A stretch of DNA of 14,852 bases from Calditrichota bacterium (GTDB taxonomy: Bacteria; Calditrichota; Calditrichia; RBG-13-44-9). Below the pieces are notes generated by a model. It was given only the letters and a program-made list of their open reading frames with translations. It did no database searches and was not told the DNA's origin. The DNA lies in assembly GCA_024276455.1 (NCBI GenBank), contig JAJRXE010000431.1:1-14852 (forward strand). The letters are read 5' to 3'. The translations under genes were made by a program, and so were the position numbers. Of this stretch, positions 7,150 to 13,948 are shown one piece after another; position 1 is the stretch's first letter; the number at the start of each line of letters is the position of its first letter.

Positions 7150-7893
7150 ATGGTAAAGGTAACGTTAGAAGATCTGCTGAAGGCCGGGGTACATTTCGGC
7201 CATCTCACCCGTCGTTGGAATCCCAAAATGCGTCCTTACATTTTCATGGAACGGAACGGGATTCACATCATCGATTTGAAAATTACCCTGAAAAATTTGC
7301 AGAAAGCAGCCGATTTTGTGAAGGAATTGGTGGCTTCCGGACAATCTATTCTGTTCGTGGGAACCAAACCTCAGGTAAAGGAAATTGTAAAATCGGAAGC
7401 CATTCGCTGCGAAATGCCCTACATGGTGGAACGCTGGTTGGGTGGTACCCTCACCAACTTTGCAACCATTAAAAAAAGCATTCGCCACCTGGAAAATCTG
7501 GAAAAGATGATTCTAGACGGCACGATTGAAAAATTGACCAAAAAAGAGCGCTTACAGCACGAGCGCGAAGTGGCCAAGATGAAGAAAGTGTTTCAGGGAA
7601 TTCAGCAAATGAAGACCCTGCCGGGAGCGGTCTTTGTGGTGGACATTAAGAAAGAAGAGATTGCTGTTAAAGAAGCGCGCAAGCTGGATATTCCGGTAAT
7701 TGCCATTGTCGATACCAATTGCGATCCGGAAATGGTGGATTACATCATTCCCGGCAACGACGATTCCACCAAAGCCGTTTCCCTGATTGTTCGAGTGATT
7801 GCCGACGCCGTGCTGGAAGGTAAAGAAGGCGCTCAGATTGCAGCCACCGAGCAGGAAGAAATGGCTGTGAAAAAAGAAGAAGTAGAAAAATAA
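7150..7893 (+). CDS. rpsB: 30S ribosomal protein S2
   Basis: Late-assembling small-subunit protein at the head-body junction, needed for S1 docking where S1 is present. It is 247 residues (E. coli about 241). Family segments are LLKAGVHFGHLTRRWNPKM, YIFMERNGIHIIDL, SILFVGTKPQ, MVERWLGGTLTNFATIKKS, LPGAVFVVDIKKEEIAVKEA, IAIVDTNCDPEMVDYIIPGN and DDSTKAVSLI. The central Lys/Glu-rich part is the helical hairpin insert. The C-terminal tail is Glu/Lys-rich and variable. The start ATG has AAAGGAG 8 nt upstream. It is the first gene of rpsB-tsf-pyrH-frr, behind a structured leader. Confidence 0.98.
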   Translation: MVKVTLEDLLKAGVHFGHLTRRWNPKMRPYIFMERNGIHIIDLKITLKNLQKAADFVKELVASGQSILFVGTKPQVKEIVKSEAIRCEMPYMVERWLGGTLTNFATIKKSIRHLENLEKMILDGTIEKLTKKERLQHEREVAKMKKVFQGIQQMKTLPGAVFVVDIKKEEIAVKEARKLDIPVIAIVDTNCDPEMVDYIIPGNDDSTKAVSLIVRVIADAVLEGKEGAQIAATEQEEMAVKKEEVEK

Positions 7894-7921
7894 GAAAATA
7901 TGAGAACAGGAGAAATAGCAG

Positions 7922-8515
7922 ATGGAAATTACCGCCAAAACTGTGAAGGAACTGCGTGACAAAACCGGCGCAGGAATGATGGATTGTAAAAATGCTTTGA
8001 AAGAAGCCAATGGCGACATGGAAAAAGCCATTGAAATTTTGCGTAAAAAAGGCATTGCCAAAGCCGAGAAAAAAGCTTCCCGCGAAGCCAGCGATGGGTT
8101 GGTGGAAGCGTACATTCATCCCGGAGGCAAACTGGGAGTGTTGGTGGAGATTAACTGCGAAACCGACTTTGTGGCCAATACCGACGATTTCAAGGTTTTT
8201 GTGCACGATATTGCCATGCACATTGCCGCCACCAATCCCATTGCCATCGACCGCGAAAGTGTTCCCAAGGAAGTGATTGAGAAAGAAGAGCGAATTTACC
8301 GGGAACAAGCGCAGGAAAGCGGCAAGCCGGAGCACATCATCGATCGGATTGTGAGCGGCAAAATGGAAAAATTCTTTGCCGAAAATGTCCTGTTGGAACA
8401 ACCGTTTATTAAAGACCCGGACAAAACCGTGAAAGATTATTTAACCGAGGTCATCGCCAAATTGGGCGAAAATATTAATATCCGGCGATTTACCCGTTAC
8501 CGTATCGGAGAATAA
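7922..8515 (+). CDS. tsf: Elongation factor Ts, short form
   Basis: Nucleotide exchange factor that releases GDP from EF-Tu. The N-terminal UBA-like domain (about 1-45: VKELRDKTGAGMMDCKNALK) is followed by the EF-Tu contact motif TDFV (81-84, in NCETDFVAN). At 197 residues it is much shorter than E. coli EF-Ts (283). It resembles the compact Thermus form (about 196), which lacks the second core subdomain and coiled coil. The frame runs uninterrupted to a normal stop 3 bp before pyrH, so it is a natural short form and not a truncation. The start ATG has AGGAGA 8 nt upstream. Confidence 0.97.
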   Translation: MEITAKTVKELRDKTGAGMMDCKNALKEANGDMEKAIEILRKKGIAKAEKKASREASDGLVEAYIHPGGKLGVLVEINCETDFVANTDDFKVFVHDIAMHIAATNPIAIDRESVPKEVIEKEERIYREQAQESGKPEHIIDRIVSGKMEKFFAENVLLEQPFIKDPDKTVKDYLTEVIAKLGENINIRRFTRYRIGE

Positions 8516-8518
8516 CCC

Positions 8519-9238
8519 ATGGCAGACCGACCGGCCTACAAGCGTATTTTGCTCAAGCTCAGCGGAGAATCCCTGGCGGGTGAGCAAAAATTCGGGATTC
8601 ATCCTGAAATACTAAAGCAATACGCCCGGGAAATTAAAAAAATTGTGGATTTAGGTGTTGAATTGGGGCTGGTGATCGGAGGCGGAAACATCTTTCGGGG
8701 AATCTCCAAGGCGGCCGTGGAAATGGATCGGGTGTCGGCCGATTACATGGGCATGCTGGCCACGGTAATTAACGCCATGGCCATGCAAAACGCGCTGGAA
8801 AATATGGGACTTTTCACCCGAGTGCAAACCGCCATTCCCATGGAACAGATTGCCGAGCCGTTCATTCGCAGGCGGGCCATTCGGCATCTGGAGAAAGGCC
8901 GAATCGTCATTTTCGCCGCTGGAACGGGAAATCCTTACTTTACCACCGATACGGCCGCGGTGCTGCGTGCCATCGAAATCGAGGCGGAGGTGATTCTCAA
9001 AGGTACGCGCGTGAATGGGGTCTATTCGGCGGATCCGGAAAAAGACCCGACGGCAACAATGTTTACCGAATTGAGTTATCTGGAAGTGGTGAAAAAAGGG
9101 TTGCGGGTCATGGATCCAACCGCCATTACCCTGTCCATGGACAACAAACTCCCCATTATTGTGTTTAACATGGGGGTGGAAGATAATCTGAAAAAAGTGG
9201 TTCTTGGTTACCCAATTGGAACAAAAGTAAGGGGATAA
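8519..9238 (+). CDS. pyrH: UMP kinase
   Basis: Phosphorylates UMP to UDP with ATP, the bacterial amino-acid-kinase-fold enzyme of pyrimidine nucleotide synthesis; in the known family it is hexameric and UTP-inhibited. It is 239 residues, standard. Seen: LLKLSGESLAG (phosphate loop, 11-21), GGGNIFRG (54-61), DYMGMLATVINAMAMQ (75-90), AAGTGNPYFTTDTAAVLRA (133-151), VNGVYSADPEKDPTA (165-179) and VMDPTAITLSMDN. Position 166 is Asn where many homologues have Asp (DGVYS-DP); this is a minor variation. It starts 3 bp after the tsf stop, with its ribosome site (CGGAG) inside the tsf end, so translation is probably coupled. Confidence 0.98.
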   Translation: MADRPAYKRILLKLSGESLAGEQKFGIHPEILKQYAREIKKIVDLGVELGLVIGGGNIFRGISKAAVEMDRVSADYMGMLATVINAMAMQNALENMGLFTRVQTAIPMEQIAEPFIRRRAIRHLEKGRIVIFAAGTGNPYFTTDTAAVLRAIEIEAEVILKGTRVNGVYSADPEKDPTATMFTELSYLEVVKKGLRVMDPTAITLSMDNKLPIIVFNMGVEDNLKKVVLGYPIGTKVRG

Positions 9239-9240
9239 AA

Positions 9241-9801
9241 ATGACCACCAATGAGATTTACCGCGATGCGGAAAACCGGATGAAGAAGTCTCTGGAACAC
9301 CTCAGTCACGAGTTGGCGCGTATTCGTACCGGACGGGCAACCCCGGCCTTGTTGGATGTAGTAAAAGTGGATTATTACGGCACTCCAACCCCATTGAATC
9401 AAGTGGCTTCCATTACGGCACCGGACCCGCGATTGTTAGTGGTTCAGCCCTGGGAGAAACGCCTGATTGGTGAAATCGAAAAGGCCATTCAACAGGCGGA
9501 TCTGGGATTAAATCCGTCTAATGACGGAACGGTCGTGCGGGTACCCATTCCGGAGCTCAGCGAGGAACGGCGCCAGGAGCTGGTCAAATTGGTGAAGAAA
9601 TTCTGCGAAGACACCCGAATCGCTATTCGAAATATTCGCCGGGATGCCAAGGATAAAGTGAAACATCTGGAAAAAGAACACGAGATTTCCGAAGACGAAA
9701 GCCACCAGATGGTCGAGAAAATCCAGAAGTTAACCGATGAGTTCATTGAAAAAGTGGACGAGTTGTTTAAGAAGAAAGAAAAAGAGATTTTTGAAATTTA
9801 A
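9241..9801 (+). CDS. frr: Ribosome recycling factor
   Basis: Splits post-termination ribosomes together with EF-G. It is 186 residues (E. coli 185). Three-helix-bundle segments are visible: LSHELARIRTGRATPALLD near the N-terminus, YYGTPTPLNQVASITAPDPR in the middle beta domain, LGLNPSNDGTVVRVPIPELSEERR, and the C-terminal helix motif EDTRIAIRNIRRDAKDKVK. It starts 2 bp after the pyrH stop, with AAGGGG overlapping that stop, and is the last gene of the rpsB operon. A strong terminator follows about 25 bases later. Confidence 0.98.
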   Translation: MTTNEIYRDAENRMKKSLEHLSHELARIRTGRATPALLDVVKVDYYGTPTPLNQVASITAPDPRLLVVQPWEKRLIGEIEKAIQQADLGLNPSNDGTVVRVPIPELSEERRQELVKLVKKFCEDTRIAIRNIRRDAKDKVKHLEKEHEISEDESHQMVEKIQKLTDEFIEKVDELFKKKEKEIFEI

Positions 9802-9826
9802 TCCGTCTGCTCAGCTTCACAAATTC

Positions 9827-9863
9827 AAATAGCGATGAAAATGCCTTTCATCGCTATTTTTTT
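9827..9863 (+). terminator. Rho-independent terminator after frr
   Basis: A perfect 14-bp stem, AAATAGCGATGAAA (9827-9840) and TTTCATCGCTATTT (9846-9859), with loop ATGCC and a T run to 9863. It closes the rpsB-tsf-pyrH-frr operon. Confidence 0.92.
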
Positions 9864-10113
9864 CCTTCCTGCTGGATATTCGAGACAAACAGGACGGATA
9901 GGCATTCTCGCCGGAATCTGTACCTCGAAACGTCTTCTTCCCGGAAAAGCGTTTTTTTAAATGGATTTAGAAAGCGGCGAGGGGATAGGGCTTTTCCGAA
10001 AAACCAATTGATTTCCCTTCGATTTCGACCCAAATTTAACGTCACGGAATTGGATTGAGATGTAATATGTTGAAAAACAGGAAATTAAAAAAAGAGTGTC
10101 CGACAGACCTTAC
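9864..10113 (+). other. Spacer between frr terminator and lpxB, with a distant inverted repeat and a tiny open frame
   Basis: No established gene. A perfect 9-bp inverted repeat, CGGAAAAGC (9942-9950) and GCTTTTCCG (9990-9998), has a 39-nt spacer. A 16-codon frame starts at ATG 10067 and stops at TGA 10115-10117, overlapping the preferred lpxB ATG as ATGA. It could act as a coupling leader peptide, but it has no clear ribosome site. No convincing promoter is seen. Confidence 0.35.
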
Positions 10114-11268
10114 ATGAGCAAACGGGGTGAACGTATTTTAATTGTGGCCGGTGAACCCTCCGGCGATCGACATGCGGCGGAATTGATTAAAGCCTACCGC
10201 GAACTGCGCCCGGAGAGCCGCTTTTACGGGATTGGTGGGGACGAAATGCAAGCCGAGGGAGTGGAGTTGCTCTTCCACCTTCGTCAAATGGCGTTTTTAG
10301 GGCTGGTGGAGGTAGTAAAGCATCTTCCCTTTATTCGGAAAGTGTTTCGCACCCTTTTACAGTGGATGAAAAGCGAGCAACCCGCGGCGGTGATTCTGGT
10401 GGATTACCCCGGGTTTAATCTGCGGCTGGCCAGGCTGGCCAAACGGCTGGGAATTCCGGTGGTGTATTACATCTGTCCGCAGTTGTGGGCCTGGGGCGAA
10501 CGGCGGGTTGCAAAAATTAAAAAATATGTGGATTTACCACTGGTCATTTTCCGATTCGAAGAAAAATTTTATGCCCAAAGGGGGGTTCCGGCCAAGTTTG
10601 TCGGGCATCCGTTACTGGATGAAATGAGCATTACCCTTAGCGAAACGGACTTCCGACGCCGGTATGGAATTCCCGCCGACAAGAAAATGGTGGCTCTGCT
10701 TCCCGGTTCCCGCAAAAACGAAGTGGAAAAGCTTTTCCCGCTGATGATGCAAGTGGTTCAAAACTTTCCGAGAGAGCTCCCGGTGTATTGGATTGTGGGT
10801 AAATCGGCCGCCTTGCCACGGGAAATGTTTGACCAGCATATTCCTGCGGATGCCCCTCTCCAGGTGGTTGAAGACGACACCCATCACGTAATGAAACATG
10901 CCACGGCCGCGTTGGTGGCCAGCGGTACGGCCACCCTGGAATTGGCTTATTTTGCCACCCCGATGGTGGTTCTGTACCGGGTTTCGCCGCTGACGTATTG
11001 GATCGGGAAGCGCCTGGTAAAAATTCCCCACATTGCGCTGGCGAATATTGTCAGCGGTCAACAGGTGGTGCCGGAATTGATTCAACACGAGCTTAAAGTG
11101 GAGAATATTCAAAGGGAATTGCTTCGCTTGTTAACCAATCAGGAAGCGTACGCGGAAACAGTGGAACAGCTGCGCAAAGTGCGGGACATTCTCGGCTCCT
11201 CGGGTGCAGCTCGCCGAGCAGCCGGGGAAATCGCGCAATTCCTGGAAAATGTTCATTCCTTCATTTGA
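10114..11268 (+). CDS. lpxB: Lipid-A-disaccharide synthase
   Basis: GT19 glycosyltransferase at the inner membrane. It joins UDP-2,3-diacylglucosamine to lipid X to give the lipid A disaccharide, so the cell makes LPS. From the ATG it is 384 residues (E. coli 382). Motifs: GEPSGD (13-18), VDYPGFNLR (96-104; DYPGFN is the form I associate with FCB bacteria), ICPQLWAWGERRVAKIKKY (from about 120), FVGHPLLDEM, LLPGSRKNEV (195-204), ASGTATLELA (269-278) and ALANIVSGQQVVPELIQ. Start choice is uncertain: GTG at 10096 is also in frame and would add six residues, and neither has a strong ribosome site. It is not next to lpxA, lpxC or lpxD here and appears to be a single-gene unit. Confidence 0.96.
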   Translation: MSKRGERILIVAGEPSGDRHAAELIKAYRELRPESRFYGIGGDEMQAEGVELLFHLRQMAFLGLVEVVKHLPFIRKVFRTLLQWMKSEQPAAVILVDYPGFNLRLARLAKRLGIPVVYYICPQLWAWGERRVAKIKKYVDLPLVIFRFEEKFYAQRGVPAKFVGHPLLDEMSITLSETDFRRRYGIPADKKMVALLPGSRKNEVEKLFPLMMQVVQNFPRELPVYWIVGKSAALPREMFDQHIPADAPLQVVEDDTHHVMKHATAALVASGTATLELAYFATPMVVLYRVSPLTYWIGKRLVKIPHIALANIVSGQQVVPELIQHELKVENIQRELLRLLTNQEAYAETVEQLRKVRDILGSSGAARRAAGEIAQFLENVHSFI

Positions 11269-11387
11269 AGCCCTTCGGCCCGGATTTAAAGCTCTTTTTC
11301 GGGGCATTCAGAACCACCAATAAAGTGGCTCTCCGGGGGAACAGAACGGCAAAAACCTACATTTTTGAAAAGAACTTTTTATTGCTG

Positions 11388-11416
11388 TTTTGAAATGCGA
11401 AAAAATTCATTATATT
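11388..11416 (+). promoter_or_regulatory. Candidate promoter of the ccm operon
   Basis: TATATT (11411-11416) is preceded by TTTTGA (11388-11393) at 17 bp, or TTGAAA (11390-11395) at a short 15 bp. It lies in an AT-rich stretch between lpxB and ccmA, and would start transcription near 11423, before ccmA. The -35 match is poor. No terminator for lpxB was found in this gap. Confidence 0.35.
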
Positions 11417-11446
11417 TTTCTCTATTAAACTTTGCGAAAAGCCTGT

Positions 11447-12061
11447 ATGTGGAAAATAAAAGCAACGAACATAACTCAGAAATTTAACAACCGCCTGATC
11501 TTTCGAGATATTTCCTTTGAACTGAACAGCGGGGAATCGCTGGTCATTACCGGACCGAATGGTTCCGGTAAAACCACCCTGGTGCGCATTATTTGCCAGT
11601 TGTTGAAACCGACCGCTGGCACCGTCCGTTTTTACCATCAGGATCGGCCGCTGGCTCCCGAACAACTTTATCCGGTAATTGGGTTGGTGGGGCCCTATTT
11701 GCAGCTTTATAACAGTTTAACCGCCCTGGAAAACTACAAGTTCTTTGCCCGGATTCGAGGACTTCCCGTCGATATTCGCTACTTTCGCCAGCTGATGGAT
11801 CGGTTGGGACTGAAAGGGCGGGAATTGGACGAGCTGCGCACTTATTCTTCGGGAATGTTGCAACGGGTTAAGTACGTGATGGCGCTAATTCACCAGCCGG
11901 TGGTGCTGATTCTGGACGAACCAACCTCGAACCTGGATGAAAAAGGGACCGAAATCGTTTACGAAATCATGGAAGAACAGAAAAAAGAGAAAATTTTAAT
12001 CCTGGCAACCAATGAACCGGGAGAAATCCAGTTTGGCGAGAAGCAGATTCGCGTTGCTTAG
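11447..12061 (+). CDS. ccmA: Heme exporter ATP-binding protein CcmA
   Basis: Cytosolic ATPase of the CcmABCD complex, which releases heme-loaded CcmE for cytochrome c maturation. It is 204 residues from the ATG. Walker A GPNGSGKTT (36-44), a Q-loop region GPYLQLYNSLTALEN, an ABC signature in the variant form YSSGMLQR (133-140) and Walker B LILDEPTSNLD with Asp157-Glu158 are visible. The H-loop reads LATNEP, with Asn189 where most ABC ATPases have His. A TTG at 11432 would add five residues; ATG 11447 is preferred on codon type, though neither has a clear ribosome site. The end overlaps the likely ccmB start. A generic ABC-2 ATPase was considered, but ccmBCDEF follow directly. Confidence 0.93.
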   Translation: MWKIKATNITQKFNNRLIFRDISFELNSGESLVITGPNGSGKTTLVRIICQLLKPTAGTVRFYHQDRPLAPEQLYPVIGLVGPYLQLYNSLTALENYKFFARIRGLPVDIRYFRQLMDRLGLKGRELDELRTYSSGMLQRVKYVMALIHQPVVLILDEPTSNLDEKGTEIVYEIMEEQKKEKILILATNEPGEIQFGEKQIRVA

Positions 12062-12716
12062 CAACGCCTATTACATTTTTCAGAAGGATCTCCAGCTGGA
12101 GTTCCGCACCCGTTACGCCGTGAACGCCATTTTCATGTTTGCCATCACGACGCTGACGGCGGTCAGTTTTTCCATTGGGCCGGCGCGTTTAAAAAGCATG
12201 GTGCTGGCACCGTTGCTGTGGATTGTGCTGTTTTTCTCTGCCATGTCGGGTCTAGCGCACATTTTTGTCCGCGAAGAGGAACAGCAAACCGCCGATACCT
12301 TGCGCCTGGTAACCCGGCCCAGCACGGTTTTCCTGGGAAAATGGTTCTTTAATCTGGTGCTTCTCTTCAGTCTGGAGCTGGTTATTGTGCCGTTGTACGT
12401 GGTGATGATGAATTTCTCGGTAGCAAATGTCGGGGCGTTTCTCCTGCTGCTGTTTCTGGGAAGTATCGGCCTGGCGTCGGTAGCTACGGTAATTGCCGCC
12501 ATCATTTCTCAGGCGGGGACCCGGGGAGCTCTTTTTGCCGTCTTATCTTTTCCGATTTCCCTTCCCATTTTGATCTCCGCCATTCACGGTACCCGTTTAA
12601 CAATTGATGGGGCTTTATTTTCTGATTGTTTATCCGATCTGCAGGTGTTATTTTCTTTCTCGGTAGTGATCATAACTATTTCTTTAATGTTGTTTGATTT
12701 TATCTGGAGGAAATAA
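12012..12716 (+). CDS. ccmB: Heme exporter membrane protein CcmB
   Basis: Membrane partner of CcmA in the CcmABCD complex. The ATG start gives 234 residues, with about six hydrophobic segments. The cytoplasmic motif FQKDLQLEFRTRYAVNA precedes the first helix, and a FVREEEQQTADTLRLV loop follows the second; both are typical of CcmB outside Proteobacteria. The ATG at 12012 overlaps ccmA by 50 bases and has no ribosome site. A TTG at 12033 has GGGAG (12019-12023) 9 nt upstream and may be the true start (227 residues). It ends TAATG with ccmC. The region around LASVATVIAAIISQAGTRG is the conserved late-helix part. Confidence 0.93.
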   Translation: MNREKSSLARSRFALLSNAYYIFQKDLQLEFRTRYAVNAIFMFAITTLTAVSFSIGPARLKSMVLAPLLWIVLFFSAMSGLAHIFVREEEQQTADTLRLVTRPSTVFLGKWFFNLVLLFSLELVIVPLYVVMMNFSVANVGAFLLLLFLGSIGLASVATVIAAIISQAGTRGALFAVLSFPISLPILISAIHGTRLTIDGALFSDCLSDLQVLFSFSVVIITISLMLFDFIWRK

Positions 12717-13384
12717 TGGGCCTGAATAAAGACTGGTGGAAATATTTTTTGGGCGTCTGGATGGTGCTAATTATTCTGGGAGCATTTTTGTATGCGCCAC
12801 CGGCGAAAGTGTTGGGCGACACAGCCCGCATCCTGTTTTTTCATGTCCCCTGCGCCTGGATTGCTACCCTGGCGTTTTTAATATCGGCTATTTACAGTGT
12901 GAAGTATCTCCGTAAACCGGACTTAGAATTCGACCTCAAAGCCAGTACAGCGGCGCAGATTGGATTCCTCTTTACGGTGCTGGCCACCATTACCGGTTCT
13001 ATCTGGGCCAAAAAAATCTGGCACTCTTATTGGAACTGGGACCCCCGGGAGACCTCAATCTTCATCTTGCTGCTGATTTACGCGGCGTATTTTGCCCTGC
13101 GTTCGGCCATCGAGGTCCAGGAGCAAAAAGCCCGCCTGAGTGCGGTTTATTCCATTATTGCCTTTGTGACCGTACCGTTCTTCATCTTCATTATCCCCCG
13201 CATTTACCAATCTCTCCATCCCGATCCACTCATTAATCCGGAAGGAAAAATCAAAATGGATGCTCGTATGTTGCGGGTCTTTCTGGGATCCCTGGGGGGC
13301 TTCACCATCCTTTTTTACTGGATTTACCGTTTAAAGGTGGAAGTTGCCCGGTTAAAAATAATTCAACTTGAGAAAGAAGAATAA
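12716..13384 (+). CDS. ccmC: Heme handling protein CcmC
   Basis: Membrane protein that presents heme to CcmE on the periplasmic side. It is 222 residues with six hydrophobic helices. The tryptophan-rich WWD loop is HSYWNWDPRETS (Trp106, Trp108, Asp109). The two expected heme-ligand histidines are His43 (FFHVPCAW) and His168 (SLHPDP), one on each side of the loop as in E. coli CcmC. The ATG overlaps the ccmB stop (TAATG), with GGAGG 5 nt upstream, so translation is coupled. Confidence 0.96.
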   Translation: MGLNKDWWKYFLGVWMVLIILGAFLYAPPAKVLGDTARILFFHVPCAWIATLAFLISAIYSVKYLRKPDLEFDLKASTAAQIGFLFTVLATITGSIWAKKIWHSYWNWDPRETSIFILLLIYAAYFALRSAIEVQEQKARLSAVYSIIAFVTVPFFIFIIPRIYQSLHPDPLINPEGKIKMDARMLRVFLGSLGGFTILFYWIYRLKVEVARLKIIQLEKEE

Positions 13385-13397
13385 CGCAGGAGGCCCT

Positions 13398-13541
13398 ATG
13401 TCGGAAATTTATGTTGTCTTGGTGGTTAATTTAATCATCTGGGTGGGAATATTCGCATTTCTTTTCCACATAGACCGTCAGGTCAAAAAAATTAAAGAAA
13501 AATTGCTTTTTAAGGATACTCTTGACCGGGATGAAAGTTAA
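13398..13541 (+). CDS. ccmD: CcmD-like small membrane protein
   Basis: A 47-residue frame with a strong AGGAGG (13388-13393) 4 nt before its ATG and 13 bp after the ccmC stop. It has one membrane helix, about residues 4-23 (NLIIWVGIFAFLFHIDRQV region), followed by a charged Arg/Lys/Glu tail (VKKIKEK). This is the CcmD pattern: one helix, then a short charged cytoplasmic segment. In known systems CcmD holds CcmABC and CcmE together for holo-CcmE release. Sequence conservation in this family is very low, so the call rests on size, topology and its place between ccmC and ccmE. Confidence 0.85.
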   Translation: MSEIYVVLVVNLIIWVGIFAFLFHIDRQVKKIKEKLLFKDTLDRDES

Positions 13542-13573
13542 ATAGAAAAATTTAAAATAAAAGGGGGAGATTG

Positions 13574-13948
13574 ATGAAATCAAAATATATTGTTGGCATT
13601 GTCATTATCGTGGTGTTTGTTATTTTTGCCATAATCAATCTGAGTAAATCGTTAACGCCCTATGTGTCTTTCGAAGAGGCGAAGAAGAGCCATTCGGTGG
13701 TGCAGGTTAAGGGTCAACGGGTGGACGGCAGTGAGCGATTCGACGTGGAGCATAAAGTGTTCACGTTTCGCATGGTGGACGAAAATGGAGAGGAATTCGA
13801 AGTGGTTTACAACGGGGTGAAGCCGGCCAATCTGGAGCAGGCGACCGAGATTGTGGCCATTGGGAAATTTGAAAATGGGCGTTTCGAAGCGGAACAGTTA
13901 CTGGTTAAATGCCCCTCGAAATATCAAGCGGAAGGAGCAGAATCATGA
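13574..13948 (+). CDS. ccmE: Heme chaperone CcmE, cysteine (CxxxY) type
   Basis: Periplasmic heme chaperone, anchored by one N-terminal helix (about 4-24) and followed by the OB-fold beta barrel (VQVKGQRVDGS, FRMVDENGEEFEVVYNGVKP, IVAIGKFENGRFEAEQLLVKCPSKY). It is 124 residues. Classical E. coli CcmE attaches heme covalently through His130 in an HxxxY motif. Here the position is Cys113 in CPSKY (Cys113-Tyr117), the CxxxY variant reported in Desulfovibrio and archaea. The start is ATG 13574 with GGGGGAG 4 nt upstream; the in-frame TTG 3 bases earlier is too close to the ribosome site. Its stop overlaps the ccmF start as ATGA. Confidence 0.94.
   Translation: MKSKYIVGIVIIVVFVIFAIINLSKSLTPYVSFEEAKKSHSVVQVKGQRVDGSERFDVEHKVFTFRMVDENGEEFEVVYNGVKPANLEQATEIVAIGKFENGRFEAEQLLVKCPSKYQAEGAES

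Noticed and set aside
9854..10045. 63-codon minus-strand open frame upstream of lpxB
   Set aside because: It begins inside the frr terminator region, has no ribosome site or family resemblance, and lies opposite a leader region.
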